A stretch of DNA of 64,000 bases, taken from assembly GCA_964219355.1 (NCBI GenBank), contig CAXPOZ010000004.1, positions 124,001-188,000 of the forward strand. The letters run 5' to 3'. Below are positions 52,001 to 59,680 of this stretch, one piece after another (position 1 is the first letter of the stretch; each line of letters starts with the position of its first letter). The stretch comes from Parvularcula sp964219355 (GTDB lineage Bacteria; Pseudomonadota; Alphaproteobacteria; Caulobacterales; Parvularculaceae). The notes beneath the pieces were generated by a model. It saw nothing but the letters and a program-made list of their open reading frames with translations, did no database searches and was not told the DNA's origin. The translations under genes were made by a program, and so were the position numbers.

Positions 52001-52927
52001 TCAGTTGCAGACCGCAGCCGCGCGCTCTTCGGCATATTTGGTGGCAAGGCGCTGTTCCATGTTCGGGAACTTCTTGAGCCCTGCATTGAAGACGCGACAG
52101 GCCTCTTCTGGCCGGTTGAGGCGGGTGAAGGCGATGCCAAGCTTGAGATACGCCTCGGGCGAGCGCGGATCGTCCTTATAATTCGACACATGGTCGAGGA
52201 AGATGCGTGCCGCTTCGCCATTCGCGCCGGTCGCGAGATAAATCTCGCCGAGCATGAATTTGGCTTCTGCCGTCTGGGTCGCCTCGGGGAATTTGGCGAC
52301 AAAGGCTTCAAGCTTGGCTTCGGCCGTCTCGTAATCGGCAGCCAGCACTGACTGATAGGCCTCGTCATAGGCGCGGTCGGGATCGTCCGGCAGCATGACG
52401 GTCGGCGTCATCGGTCCTTCGGGCTCGCCTGTATCTTCGCCGCTCAACAGGTCGACCGGCCCACCGGTCGTGCCGCGATCGGGATTGTCGATGCCGTCAA
52501 TGCCAGGCAGCCGGCTTGGGGCGCCGAATTCAGGCGACCCTGCGCCTTCGAGCCGCTCAATGATCTCCTGCTGACGCTCCAGCCGGTAGGCAAGCTCCTC
52601 AACCCGGCCGGTCAGCTCGGCGATCGACTGCTCGAGCTGAAGAACACGAATTGAAGTGTCCGCGGCGGACGGCCCATCCGGCGGCAGAACCGCGCCAGAG
52701 GGGAAATTCTGGGTGCCGCCAAGCGGACGCTGCGGGCCTTCGACCGAATAAAGCGCGCCCTGAAGGTCGCGAAGCTGGTTTTCGAGCCGGATGAGGCGCT
52801 CCTCGACCCGGTCTCCGCGAGCGGCAGCTGGGTTTGCCTGAACCTGCGCGACCGCGCTGCCTCCCATCATGGAGGTCAGAAGGGCGGCCGCAATTCCGGC
52901 CCGGACAGTGTAAGAAAGACGAAACAT
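52001..52927 (-). CDS. cpoB: Cell division coordinator CpoB (YbgF)
   Basis: A 308-residue periplasmic protein that links the Tol-Pal system to peptidoglycan synthesis. A signal peptide ends at SAVAQ; a coiled-coil trimerisation region follows (RVEERLIRLENQLRDLQ and VLQLEQSIAELTGRVEEL). The C-terminal TPR repeats include YDEAYQSVLAADYETAEAKL, AKFMLGEIYLATGANGEAAR and AYLKLGIAFTRLNRPEEACR. pal and tolB usually precede it but are not here; upstream lies a divergent CLC gene. Its stop overlaps the possible CTG start of tilS. Confidence 0.93.
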   Translation of the reverse strand: MFRLSYTVRAGIAAALLTSMMGGSAVAQVQANPAAARGDRVEERLIRLENQLRDLQGALYSVEGPQRPLGGTQNFPSGAVLPPDGPSAADTSIRVLQLEQSIAELTGRVEELAYRLERQQEIIERLEGAGSPEFGAPSRLPGIDGIDNPDRGTTGGPVDLLSGEDTGEPEGPMTPTVMLPDDPDRAYDEAYQSVLAADYETAEAKLEAFVAKFPEATQTAEAKFMLGEIYLATGANGEAARIFLDHVSNYKDDPRSPEAYLKLGIAFTRLNRPEEACRVFNAGLKKFPNMEQRLATKYAEERAAAVCN

Positions 52928-53098
52928 GAAATACCCCTGATTCTCTCTTGCCTTTTACCATAGAGGAGACTGCGGCAAAGGGATGGCACGAAAACCCACA
53001 TTCTTTTCACAAAGATGTCATCTGCCCGCAGGCGTGACGCAAAGGCCACTCACGATCAGACTGACAGCCCTATCAAAGCATGATAGCGGCGATTCTCC

Positions 53099-54742
53099 AT
53101 GACATCAGCGCCACTCGAACGGATCAGGCTTTGGCTACGCCATTCGGCGGAGCGGGCGGAATCCGTCTCCAACATGAAGGTCTGGCTGCTGGCCGCCGCT
53201 GTCGGCGTGCTGGTGTCTTATGGTGTCATACTTTTCACGATCGCCGTCGAAGCGCTGACAACCTGGGCCTATGGCGAAGGAACGAGCCTACTGGCGCAGG
53301 GCGCGCGCGGGCTTGAGCCATGGCGGGCCTTCCTTGTGCCGGTCGTCGGGGGACTGATCGTTGGCGCGATCTTGTGGCTCGCCCAGCGTTTCCACATCCT
53401 CCCCGATATCCGCTGTCAGGGCGTGGCCGAAGTCATCGAAGCCCGCGCGAGCCCGCCGGGGCATGTGAGCCTCGCCGGCGGTGCGGCGAACACGGTTGCG
53501 GCAGGCGTTGCCCTGGGTTTTGGCGCCAGTGCCGGGCGCGAAGGGCCGCTCGTCCTGATGGGCGGCTCGATGGCAACCTTCCTTGCCCGGAGGTTCAAGT
53601 TATCGGCAAAAGATGCCCGTACCCTGCTCGGCTGCGCTGCCGCAGCAGCAGTCTCGGCTGCCTTTAACGCGCCAATCGCAGGCGTGCTCTTTGCGCTCGA
53701 AGTCGTTCTGTCGAATTATGCGCTCTCGATCTTCGGGCCCGTCACCCTGTCGAGTGTCGTCTCCCTACTGATCGCTCAATCGCAGCTAGGTGATGTCCAC
53801 CGGTTCGATATCCCCGCCTATGCGAGTGCCGCGCCCTATGACATTCCGCTTGGCGCTGTCCTCGGCCTGATCTGCGGAGCAGTTGCGTGGTCCTTCCTTC
53901 AGACAGCCGCCAAGGGCCGGAAAATGTCCCGCCAGTTGATTGCCAAACGGCGGGTGCCGGCCTTTCTCCTCCCCGTCATCGCAGGCGTCGGGATGGGCGT
54001 CATCGGCATTTTCCTGCCCGAAGTGTTGGGCTTCGGGTACGAAGCCACGTCTCAGGCGCTCAACGGGAATTATTCGCTCTCCCTGCTGACGATCCTGCTG
54101 GTCGCCAAGCTATTCGCGACCGTTCTCTGCCTCTCCTGCAGGTTCGGCACGGGGGTCTTCTCGGGCGGCATCTATCTCGGTGCGATCTCAGGGGCCGCTT
54201 TCGGCATCGCCCTTTCCTTCATCTTCCCGGACTCCGCCGTCGCCAATCCGACCTTTTTTGCAATGATTGGCATGGGCGCCGTCTCTGGCGCGATCATCGG
54301 TGCACCTATCTCAACAACGCTGATCGTTTTTGAGATCACCGGAGACTATCAGATGACCGCCGCTCTGATGATTGCCGTCGGCATCGCCAGCGTCATGGTG
54401 CAGGTCTTCTTTGGTTCTTCCTGGTTCCACTACCAGCTGAACCAACGCGGCTATGATCTCTCCCACGGGCCGCAAGGGGTGATCCTCAATACGATCCGTG
54501 TGCGCGACGTCATGCGGGCAATGCCGCCCGATGCGGCCCCGCTGGAAGAAGATGCCCCTCGCCTGCTCGCCAACCAGACATTGGGTGAAGCTCTGGCCCA
54601 GATGACTGATCTGGGGCTCGACGGCATGCCGGTCGTCGCGGACAAGGATGATGCGCGGATTGTCGGGACACTGACACAGATCCGGGCGCTGCGGACCTAT
54701 AACTCGGCCCTCGTTGAGAGCCATATCGAACATCACAGATAG
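53099..54742 (+). CDS. CLC-family chloride channel/transporter with CBS tail
   Basis: A 547-residue membrane protein of the CLC family with about 18 helices and a C-terminal CBS pair region (VRDVMRAMPPDAAPLEED, GLDGMPVVADKDDARIVGTL). The gating glutamate is in GASAGREGPLVLMG. The helix-D filter region reads CQGVAEVIEA where antiporters have GSGIPEIEGA, and AAFNAPIAGVLFALEVVL has Val where the proton-path Glu203 of E. coli ClcA lies. Chloride (or other anion) transport in the inner membrane is expected. A start at 53099 has a weak ribosome site. Confidence 0.92.
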   Translation: MTSAPLERIRLWLRHSAERAESVSNMKVWLLAAAVGVLVSYGVILFTIAVEALTTWAYGEGTSLLAQGARGLEPWRAFLVPVVGGLIVGAILWLAQRFHILPDIRCQGVAEVIEARASPPGHVSLAGGAANTVAAGVALGFGASAGREGPLVLMGGSMATFLARRFKLSAKDARTLLGCAAAAAVSAAFNAPIAGVLFALEVVLSNYALSIFGPVTLSSVVSLLIAQSQLGDVHRFDIPAYASAAPYDIPLGAVLGLICGAVAWSFLQTAAKGRKMSRQLIAKRRVPAFLLPVIAGVGMGVIGIFLPEVLGFGYEATSQALNGNYSLSLLTILLVAKLFATVLCLSCRFGTGVFSGGIYLGAISGAAFGIALSFIFPDSAVANPTFFAMIGMGAVSGAIIGAPISTTLIVFEITGDYQMTAALMIAVGIASVMVQVFFGSSWFHYQLNQRGYDLSHGPQGVILNTIRVRDVMRAMPPDAAPLEEDAPRLLANQTLGEALAQMTDLGLDGMPVVADKDDARIVGTLTQIRALRTYNSALVESHIEHHR

Positions 54743-54743
54743 C

Positions 54744-54778
54744 AAAAACCGGCCGCCTCCCCCCAGAGGCTGCCGGTT
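54744..54778 (-). terminator. Terminator of the small secreted-protein gene
   Basis: AACCGGC and GCCGGTT pair around an inner GCCTC/GAGGC stem with one mismatch; five T residues follow on the minus strand. It also lies right after the CLC stop, where the plus strand shows little T-run. Confidence 0.75.
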
Positions 54779-54796
54779 ACATAGCTGCCATAGTGA

Positions 54797-55108
54797 TTAG
54801 CGGGCGTCGGCGACGACAATCGCGTCTTCCGTATCCGCATCATTGCTGGCGTAGTCCGAGTAATCCGGGCGGATCGTCGAGTGGTCTTCGACCTCGGCAA
54901 ATTTCTCTTCCAGCTCATAGCTCGGCGTTGCCAGACGGACGGCAAAATCAGTGCTCGCCTGCATCGTGAACTGGGCGACATTGGCAGAAACATCTGCCGG
55001 ATCGACTTCGGTTTCCTGTGCAGAGGCGGCGCTCAGGCTCTGGCCGACAAAGATGGCGGCGATGACGCTGGCGGCGATAACGACGTTGCGGTTGGTGATG
55101 GCGGTCAT
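54797..55108 (-). CDS. Small secreted protein of unknown function
   Basis: A 103-residue protein with a signal peptide (VVIAASVIAAIFVGQSLSAASA, cut before QETEV). The mature ~75 residues are acidic, with no cysteine, and contain FTMQASTDFAVRLATPSYEL. The ribosome site AGGAGAG precedes the ATG by 5 bases. I do not recognise the family; the clear signal peptide, ribosome site and terminator argue it is real. Confidence 0.7.
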   Translation of the reverse strand: MTAITNRNVVIAASVIAAIFVGQSLSAASAQETEVDPADVSANVAQFTMQASTDFAVRLATPSYELEEKFAEVEDHSTIRPDYSDYASNDADTEDAIVVADAR

Positions 55109-55216
55109 GGGTCTCTCTCCTGTTTGCCGCAGGTCGTTGCGACACCATTATGGTTAAGCCAAGAGAGACAGCTCGCCTGTGACGGGCATCACCGGAAAGA
55201 CAAGTTTCAGCGGATG

Positions 55217-55888
55217 TCAGATCGGCGCGTAGTCATAGCGGCCACCAACCGCCAGCGCCTTCTGATAGGCAGGCCGCGCCTGTATCGCCCGGACATAGCG
55301 CAGGACATGGCCATAGCGCTTGGCATTCGGGAAGCGTGACAGCGACGTTTCCAGCGTGAAGATCATCATGACATCGGCGCCCGTCGGATGATCACCTGCA
55401 AAGAACTCATTCTCGGCCAGATGCGCGTCCGCCAGCCCCAGATAACGCTCCGACCGCGGCAGGATGAAGTTCTGGTGCACGGCCTTTGATGCCTTGTTGA
55501 GTATCGGCCGGATCAGCCCCGGCGCCGATTGCGGCATGCGCGAGAAGACCAGCGACATGAAGGAGAAAGGCTGCAGCGTCGATTCAGCAAAATGTAGCCA
55601 GTAAAGATAGTCCGTATAATGCGGGCTGTCCGGCCCCGGACGCCATTTCTCGTCCCCCACTTTCGCAAGCAGGTATTCTGTGATCGCCCCGCTCTCGGCC
55701 AGCGTCACCCCGCCATCCTCGATCACCGGCCAGCCGCCGGAGGGATGCACCTGCGTCTGCTCCTCAGGTCCCAGCATGGTCTTCGGATCGCGCAGCGAGG
55801 TGATGAGCTGATACTCCACCCCGAGCTCCTCAAGGAGCCAGAGGATGCGCATGGAACGGGAATTCTCAAGGTGATGAAGCGTGATCAT
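55217..55888 (-). CDS. Glutathione S-transferase
   Basis: A 223-residue GST. The N-terminal thioredoxin-like domain has ITLHHLENSRSMRILWLLEE with the Ser of the active site, and GGWPVIEDGGVTLAESGAI (the cis-Pro and ESxAI glutathione-binding motif). The helical C-terminal domain contains FFAGDHPTGADVMMIFTLE with the conserved N-cap Asp. Cytosolic detoxification or redox role; substrate unknown. The gene stands alone. Confidence 0.92.
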   Translation of the reverse strand: MITLHHLENSRSMRILWLLEELGVEYQLITSLRDPKTMLGPEEQTQVHPSGGWPVIEDGGVTLAESGAITEYLLAKVGDEKWRPGPDSPHYTDYLYWLHFAESTLQPFSFMSLVFSRMPQSAPGLIRPILNKASKAVHQNFILPRSERYLGLADAHLAENEFFAGDHPTGADVMMIFTLETSLSRFPNAKRYGHVLRYVRAIQARPAYQKALAVGGRYDYAPI

Positions 55889-56023
55889 GCCGCCATTTGT
55901 GCGGGATCACGCCGCCGTGTGCAAGCAAACTCACCTCTCTACCCTGCAACTGATCTGCCCTAGGGGGTCGCCCGCGCAGGCGAATTTGCCTACTTCGGAG
56001 ACGGACCAAAGCGGGGGTGAGCC

Positions 56024-57070
56024 ATGGCCTATTACCAGTCGATCAGGCGGGATCGAAAAACCTATCCCTTGGGCAATCAGGCGCCGGGACAGGCCGGCTG
56101 GATCGCCCAGCGCCTCTTGCGCCTGCGCGCTATGCTCAATGGCGATATCGTCTCCCGGCGTGATCCGAACTCGCTGATCGTCGGGTCTTGGAACATCAAG
56201 CATTTCGATGGCGGCCGGAAACGCCTGCCCGAGAGCTATCACTACATCGCCGAGATAATCGATCATTTCGACATCTGCGCCATTCAGGAAGCAAAGGACA
56301 TGGAGGCGCTGCGACGGCTCAAAGGCCTGCTCGGGCCGAACTGGGATTTCTTCGTGAATGATCAGACCACGGGCCATGCGGGCAATGATGAGCGCATGGC
56401 CTATTTCTTCAACCGCAACAAAGTGCGCTTCAACAATCTGATTGGCGAACTTGTTTATCCGCGCGACGAACTGCTGAATGGGGAGCAACCGAGCAGGACG
56501 CCGTTCTTTGCCTCCTTTCAGGCCGGATGGTTCCACTTCACGCTTTGCTCCGCCCACATTGTATCAGAAGACAAGCCGGGCAAGCCGACGCGCCAGCAGG
56601 AAATCGCCCTCATCGGCAAGACGTTAAAAGAACGGGCCGAGCGCGAGGACGAAGTCCATATCTTCATGGGCGACTTCAATCAGGATGACATGGATGATGC
56701 CGGCCTCGTTGACCTGAAGAATATGGGCTATGTCATTCCTGACTTCGGGCCCACCAATCTGGGGACGGATAAAAAGCATTTCGACCACATCACCTTTATC
56801 GGTCCGCAGGATGAAGGCGATCTGATGGAAAGCGGCCGGGTCGACTGGCATGAGGCGGTCTATACCGATACGGATCGTGACGCCTATCAGCAGATCGCCG
56901 CCGAGATCCGCGATGCGCCAAATACCGGCATTCCCTATAATAACTGGTCGTCCTTTTATTCGCGCTGGCGCACGGATGAAATGTCCGATCACCTGCCGAT
57001 CTGGATTGAAATTCGCACGGACTATTCGAACCGCTATCTCCGCGCGATCACCGAGCTGGGGAATGAGTGA
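56024..57070 (+). CDS. Endonuclease/exonuclease/phosphatase (EEP) family protein
   Basis: A 348-residue metal-dependent phosphodiesterase of the EEP fold. Motifs in order: LIVGSWNIKHFDGG, ICAIQEAKDMEALRRL (metal-binding Glu), VHIFMGDFNQDDMDD, FDHITFIG and EMSDHLPIWIEI (catalytic Asp-His). There is no signal peptide. Relatives include DNase I-like nucleases and sphingomyelinases; the substrate cannot be told. GGGGTGAG lies a few bases before the ATG. Followed by a spacer with paired palindromic repeats. Confidence 0.9.
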   Translation: MAYYQSIRRDRKTYPLGNQAPGQAGWIAQRLLRLRAMLNGDIVSRRDPNSLIVGSWNIKHFDGGRKRLPESYHYIAEIIDHFDICAIQEAKDMEALRRLKGLLGPNWDFFVNDQTTGHAGNDERMAYFFNRNKVRFNNLIGELVYPRDELLNGEQPSRTPFFASFQAGWFHFTLCSAHIVSEDKPGKPTRQQEIALIGKTLKERAEREDEVHIFMGDFNQDDMDDAGLVDLKNMGYVIPDFGPTNLGTDKKHFDHITFIGPQDEGDLMESGRVDWHEAVYTDTDRDAYQQIAAEIRDAPNTGIPYNNWSSFYSRWRTDEMSDHLPIWIEIRTDYSNRYLRAITELGNE

Positions 57071-57090
57071 TGTAGGTCATTCTCTCAACC

Positions 57091-57218
57091 CGCTCATCCC
57101 CGCGCAGGCGGGGATCTGCCTCTGATCTCCGGCTCTCTCATTCTCAAAAAGAACGAAAATAAACCCAACCATCCGCGCCCAAAACCAGATGCCCGCCTCC
57201 GCGGGCATGAGCGGAAGG
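57091..57218. repeat. Inverted pair of palindromic repeats in a spacer
   Basis: CGCTCATCCCCGCGCAGGCG (57091-57110) begins one copy that ends in GATCTG at 57118; the second, inverted copy runs from CAGATGCCCGCCTCCGCGGG (57186) to GAGCGGAAGG (57218). Each forms a GC-rich hairpin and together they can form a larger stem. The 216-base spacer 57071-57286 otherwise shows nothing that looks like a gene. The same unit is inside tilS at 51679-51770. Confidence 0.8.
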
Positions 57219-57286
57219 AGGGAGAAGACGTAATGTCGACCACCCGCCCGGCTGACAAATCCGGCCCGCCGCGATAGGCTCCCCCC

Positions 57287-57979
57287 ATGTCACAAACGCC
57301 CCCCTTCCAGATCAAGATCGTCCCCGTCACCCCGTTCCAGCAGAACTGCTCGCTCATCCGCGCAAGGAATGGCTCGATTGCTGTCATCGACCCCGGCGGT
57401 GAGGTCGACCGGCTGATCGCCGAGGCCGAGGCGTGGGAGGGGAAGATCGAGAAGATCTGGCTGACCCATGGCCATCTCGACCATGCTGGCGGCGCGATGG
57501 AGCTGAAGGAGAAGACCGGCGCGATCATCGAAGGCGCGCAGGAAGAGGAAGTCTTCTGGCTCTCCCAGATCTCCGAACAGATCAAACGCTTCGGCACCCA
57601 TATGGAGGCCAAGAATGTGACGCCCGACCGCTGGCTTGATGACGGCGATACGGTCGAACTCGACGGCAATGTCTTTGAGGTGATCTTCACCCCCGGCCAC
57701 ACGCCGGGCCATGTCGTCTTCTTTAATCGAGACATGAAGATCGCCTTTGTCGGAGATGTTCTTTTCAAGGGCTCGATCGGGCGGACGGATTTTCCGCGCG
57801 GCGATCACGCCACCCTAATTGCATCGATCACGGAGAAATTATGGCCGCTTGGCAATGACGTGCAGTTCGTGCCCGGTCATGGCCCCCTCTCTACTTTCGG
57901 GCATGAGCGCCAGAGCAATCCCTTTGTCGGCGATGCCGTCGTCGGCCGTGCCGGGGCGAACACCCAAGGGCCCGGTTGA
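57287..57979 (+). CDS. MBL-fold metallo-hydrolase (glyoxalase II-like)
   Basis: A 230-residue cytosolic MBL-fold protein of the YcbL/glyoxalase II-like group: FQQNCSLIRARNGSIAVIDP, then the zinc motif THGHLDHAGG, FTPGHTPGHVVFF, IAFVGDVLFKGSIGRTD and VPGHGPLSTFGHE. The short type without the C-terminal glutathione-binding domain may hydrolyse hydroxyacyl thioesters. Its TGA overlaps the ATG of the VOC gene (TGATG), so the two are coupled. Confidence 0.93.
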   Translation: MSQTPPFQIKIVPVTPFQQNCSLIRARNGSIAVIDPGGEVDRLIAEAEAWEGKIEKIWLTHGHLDHAGGAMELKEKTGAIIEGAQEEEVFWLSQISEQIKRFGTHMEAKNVTPDRWLDDGDTVELDGNVFEVIFTPGHTPGHVVFFNRDMKIAFVGDVLFKGSIGRTDFPRGDHATLIASITEKLWPLGNDVQFVPGHGPLSTFGHERQSNPFVGDAVVGRAGANTQGPG

Positions 57980-58356
57980 TGACGATTTTCAAGGCGCTCC
58001 ACCCTGTCTGCCCGGTACTCGACATGTCCGTGCACCTTCATTTCTGGGGGAAGCTCGGCTTCCTGCCGGTTTTTGGGGACCGAGAGCCTTATGAGACGGC
58101 CGATTATGTCGGCATTGCCCGCGACGGGCTGGAGCTTCACCTACAGACCTTCACGCGCGAGCAACTCAAAGAAACCCAGACCATGGCGCTCCGCATCGAG
58201 ATGACCGATAAACAGGCGCTCGAAGCCCTCCATGACGAATGGAAGGAGCGCATCAAGATCTCAGCGCCCCTTTCCGAGAAGCCTTGGGGCACGGTGGAAT
58301 TCGGGTTCTATGATCCGGCGAACACGCCGTTTTTCTTCTACGTGGATCGCGGCTGA
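57979..58356 (+). CDS. VOC-superfamily (glyoxalase/bleomycin-resistance-like) protein
   Basis: A 125-residue VOC protein: ALHPVCPVLDMSVHLHFWGK, then YVGIARDGLELHLQTF, and WGTVEFGFYDPANTPFFFYV, giving the two beta-alpha-beta units and the Glu/His metal-ligand pattern. It resembles bleomycin-binding or dioxygenase-like small VOC proteins. Start at ATG 57979, overlapping the upstream stop as TGATG. Pairing of an MBL-fold hydrolase with a VOC protein suggests an aldehyde or glyoxal detoxification pair, but this is inference. Confidence 0.85.
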   Translation: MTIFKALHPVCPVLDMSVHLHFWGKLGFLPVFGDREPYETADYVGIARDGLELHLQTFTREQLKETQTMALRIEMTDKQALEALHDEWKERIKISAPLSEKPWGTVEFGFYDPANTPFFFYVDRG

Positions 58357-58367
58357 TCCCGGCGCGG

Positions 58368-59051
58368 TCAGGAGGTCGCCGGCACAATCACCGCGGCAAC
58401 GATGACCGCCGTCATGAGCGCAGCCCGCACGGCCTTGATCGTCTCGACCGTGGCGGTGGCGGCTAAATGCTCACCCTCGGAGATTTCCTTGATCCGCGCC
58501 TTATGGGCTTTGAGCTTTTCCTTATCGAAATTCCGGCGCAAGAGCTCCGTCTGCTGAAGGAGCGCTACGAGGATAGTATCTCGAGCAGACACCTCGCCAT
58601 TGCCAAACATCACGCCTTCGAGATGGGCTTTGAGCGCGGCCTCATGCGTGGGGTCAGCTTCGGGGTAGACCTTCCGGTCAAAGAAGAAAAAGACCTTTTT
58701 CGTCTGGCGGTGAAGGATGCCGCGATTGATCAGCCCCTCATATAGCGGCACCGTCAGGTGCTTTTGCCCAGCCAGCTTTTCGACCAGCTTTTTCGGACTT
58801 GACGAAACGCCCCTCTCCTTGATGACGGCAAGGCAGTCATCAAGATAACGGTCCCCGGTCGGACGATCATCAGCCAGAATAAAATGGGCGGGCTTGTCGG
58901 GCGCCTCGGCCAGAACCCCTCTCAAAACGAGTTCCGCAATAGCTGATCCGGCAAGGGCATATTCAACGAACGACCCGGTCCGCTCGCCGGTTTCATCCTT
59001 CAGCGCAAGGAGAAGTAAGCCCTCAGCAAGGGTCAGATCTTGGGATGTCAT
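58368..59051 (-). CDS. GPP34 (GOLPH3-like) family protein
   Basis: A 227-residue protein with the GPP34 fold, known in eukaryotes as a phosphoinositide-binding Golgi protein and found in some bacteria without a known role. It starts DLTLAEGLLLLALKDETGE and shows FVEYALAGSAIAELVLRG, LINRGILHRQTKKVFFFFD and the helical C-terminal domain. It ends in a hydrophobic segment (AALMTAVIVAAVIVPATS) that may touch the membrane. ATG at 59051 with GGAGG 5 bases upstream, preferred over a GTG at 59072. A perfect 12-bp palindrome lies 24 bases upstream. Confidence 0.88.
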   Translation of the reverse strand: MTSQDLTLAEGLLLLALKDETGERTGSFVEYALAGSAIAELVLRGVLAEAPDKPAHFILADDRPTGDRYLDDCLAVIKERGVSSSPKKLVEKLAGQKHLTVPLYEGLINRGILHRQTKKVFFFFDRKVYPEADPTHEAALKAHLEGVMFGNGEVSARDTILVALLQQTELLRRNFDKEKLKAHKARIKEISEGEHLAATATVETIKAVRAALMTAVIVAAVIVPATS

Positions 59052-59074
59052 GGATGCCTCCGATTCTGCCACTA

Positions 59075-59086
59075 CCCATATATGGG
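59075..59086. promoter_or_regulatory. 12-bp palindrome upstream of the GPP34 gene
   Basis: CCCATATATGGG is a perfect palindrome 24 bases before the GPP34 ATG. Like the palindrome before the ribbon-helix-helix gene (59570-59583) it has an alternating AT core, so one protein could bind both; this is only a suggestion. Confidence 0.35.
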
Positions 59087-59153
59087 AATGATGGGGCCCG
59101 AATCGAAGAGCCCACAGGCCGGGATAGGGTGCCTGCCCATGGGAGAGGAAAGA

Positions 59154-59186
59154 GAGCCTGCCGGAGTGGGGGCACGAGGCAGGCTC
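59154..59186 (-). terminator. Hairpin after the Lys-rich small gene
   Basis: GAGCCTGCC and GGCAGGCTC form a perfect 9-bp stem with a 15-base loop, 14 bases past the small gene's stop on the minus strand. It is followed by TCTCTTTCC, a T-rich but interrupted tail, so it is a likely but not textbook terminator. Confidence 0.55.
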
Positions 59187-59199
59187 CCGGAGAAAACCC

Positions 59200-59313
59200 T
59201 CAGGCGGCTTTTTTAAGCGCCTTCTGAGCCTTCTTGAGTTTCGTACGCTGAGTCGCGATCCGCTTCTTGCGGGATTTGATTTCTTTTTTGAGGGATTTGA
59301 CTTTTTTGCTCAT
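59200..59313 (-). CDS. Lys-rich 37-residue coiled-coil-like protein
   Basis: A 37-residue protein: 14 Lys and 3 Arg against one Glu, starting MSKKVKSLKKEIKSRKKR. Hydrophobic residues at 5, 8, 12, 19, 26 and 33 (V, L, I, I, L, L) follow a mostly heptad spacing, which suggests a short basic coiled coil that could bind nucleic acid. The ribosome site TTGGAGG is 6 bases from the ATG, which makes expression likely. It lies 38 bases after the ribbon-helix-helix gene on the same strand. Not recognised. Confidence 0.6.
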   Translation of the reverse strand: MSKKVKSLKKEIKSRKKRIATQRTKLKKAQKALKKAA

Positions 59314-59351
59314 GGATAGCCTCCAATTGATGCGAAGGCGCCCTTTTCCGC

Positions 59352-59534
59352 TCAGTCCTCTTCGCTCGGCCTGTGCTCCTGCACGAACCGTCGCATGAAC
59401 ATCCGGATTTCCCTGGCGGCACTCGTATCCAGGTCGTCGCAGAGCTCGATAAACTCGTCCCGGTCACGCTTGTTGACACGGATCACCAGCTGACCGTCTT
59501 TTTTGTGTTTTTTGTTCTTACTGGAATCCGGCAT
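59352..59534 (-). CDS. Small ribbon-helix-helix-like DNA-binding protein
   Basis: A 60-residue protein: a basic N terminus (SSKNKKHKKDGQ), one strand (LVIRVNKRDRDEF) and two helices (FIELCDDLDTSAAREIRMFM, then RRFVQEHR), the Arc/MetJ/CopG pattern. Such proteins bind palindromic DNA as dimers and often repress their own genes. The MPDSSK start at 59534 is chosen; a longer frame from 59582 would run through the palindrome at 59570-59583. No strong ribosome site is seen. The Lys-rich small gene follows on the same strand. Confidence 0.72.
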   Translation of the reverse strand: MPDSSKNKKHKKDGQLVIRVNKRDRDEFIELCDDLDTSAAREIRMFMRRFVQEHRPSEED

Positions 59535-59569
59535 GGCCAGACATCTACCACACACTGCAACGTCGAGGC

Positions 59570-59583
59570 AATGTATATACATT
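59570..59583. promoter_or_regulatory. 14-bp palindrome upstream of the ribbon-helix-helix gene
   Basis: AATGTATATACATT is a perfect palindrome 36 bases before the ribbon-helix-helix start codon. Position and symmetry fit an autoregulatory operator; binding by the adjacent protein is inference. Confidence 0.5.
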
Positions 59584-59624
59584 TAGAATACAAAACGCAA
59601 GCAGGTTGGTTAGGATTTTACGCG

Positions 59625-59656
59625 AAAAAAAACACCCTGCCGAATGACAGGGTGTT
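59625..59656 (-). terminator. Rho-independent terminator of the methyltransferase gene
   Basis: A perfect 9-bp stem AACACCCTG / CAGGGTGTT with an 8-base loop; the minus strand ends in eight T residues, 25 bases past the methyltransferase stop. Confidence 0.93.
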
Positions 59657-59680
59657 TCCATCGGGGCTGAATGACGCCGA

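Noticed and set aside
59200..59534. Toxin-antitoxin pair formed by the RHH gene and the Lys-rich small gene
   Set aside because: The second product has no resemblance to RelE, MazF, Fic or other toxins usually paired with RHH antitoxins and is too short; kept only as a regulatory module of unknown role.
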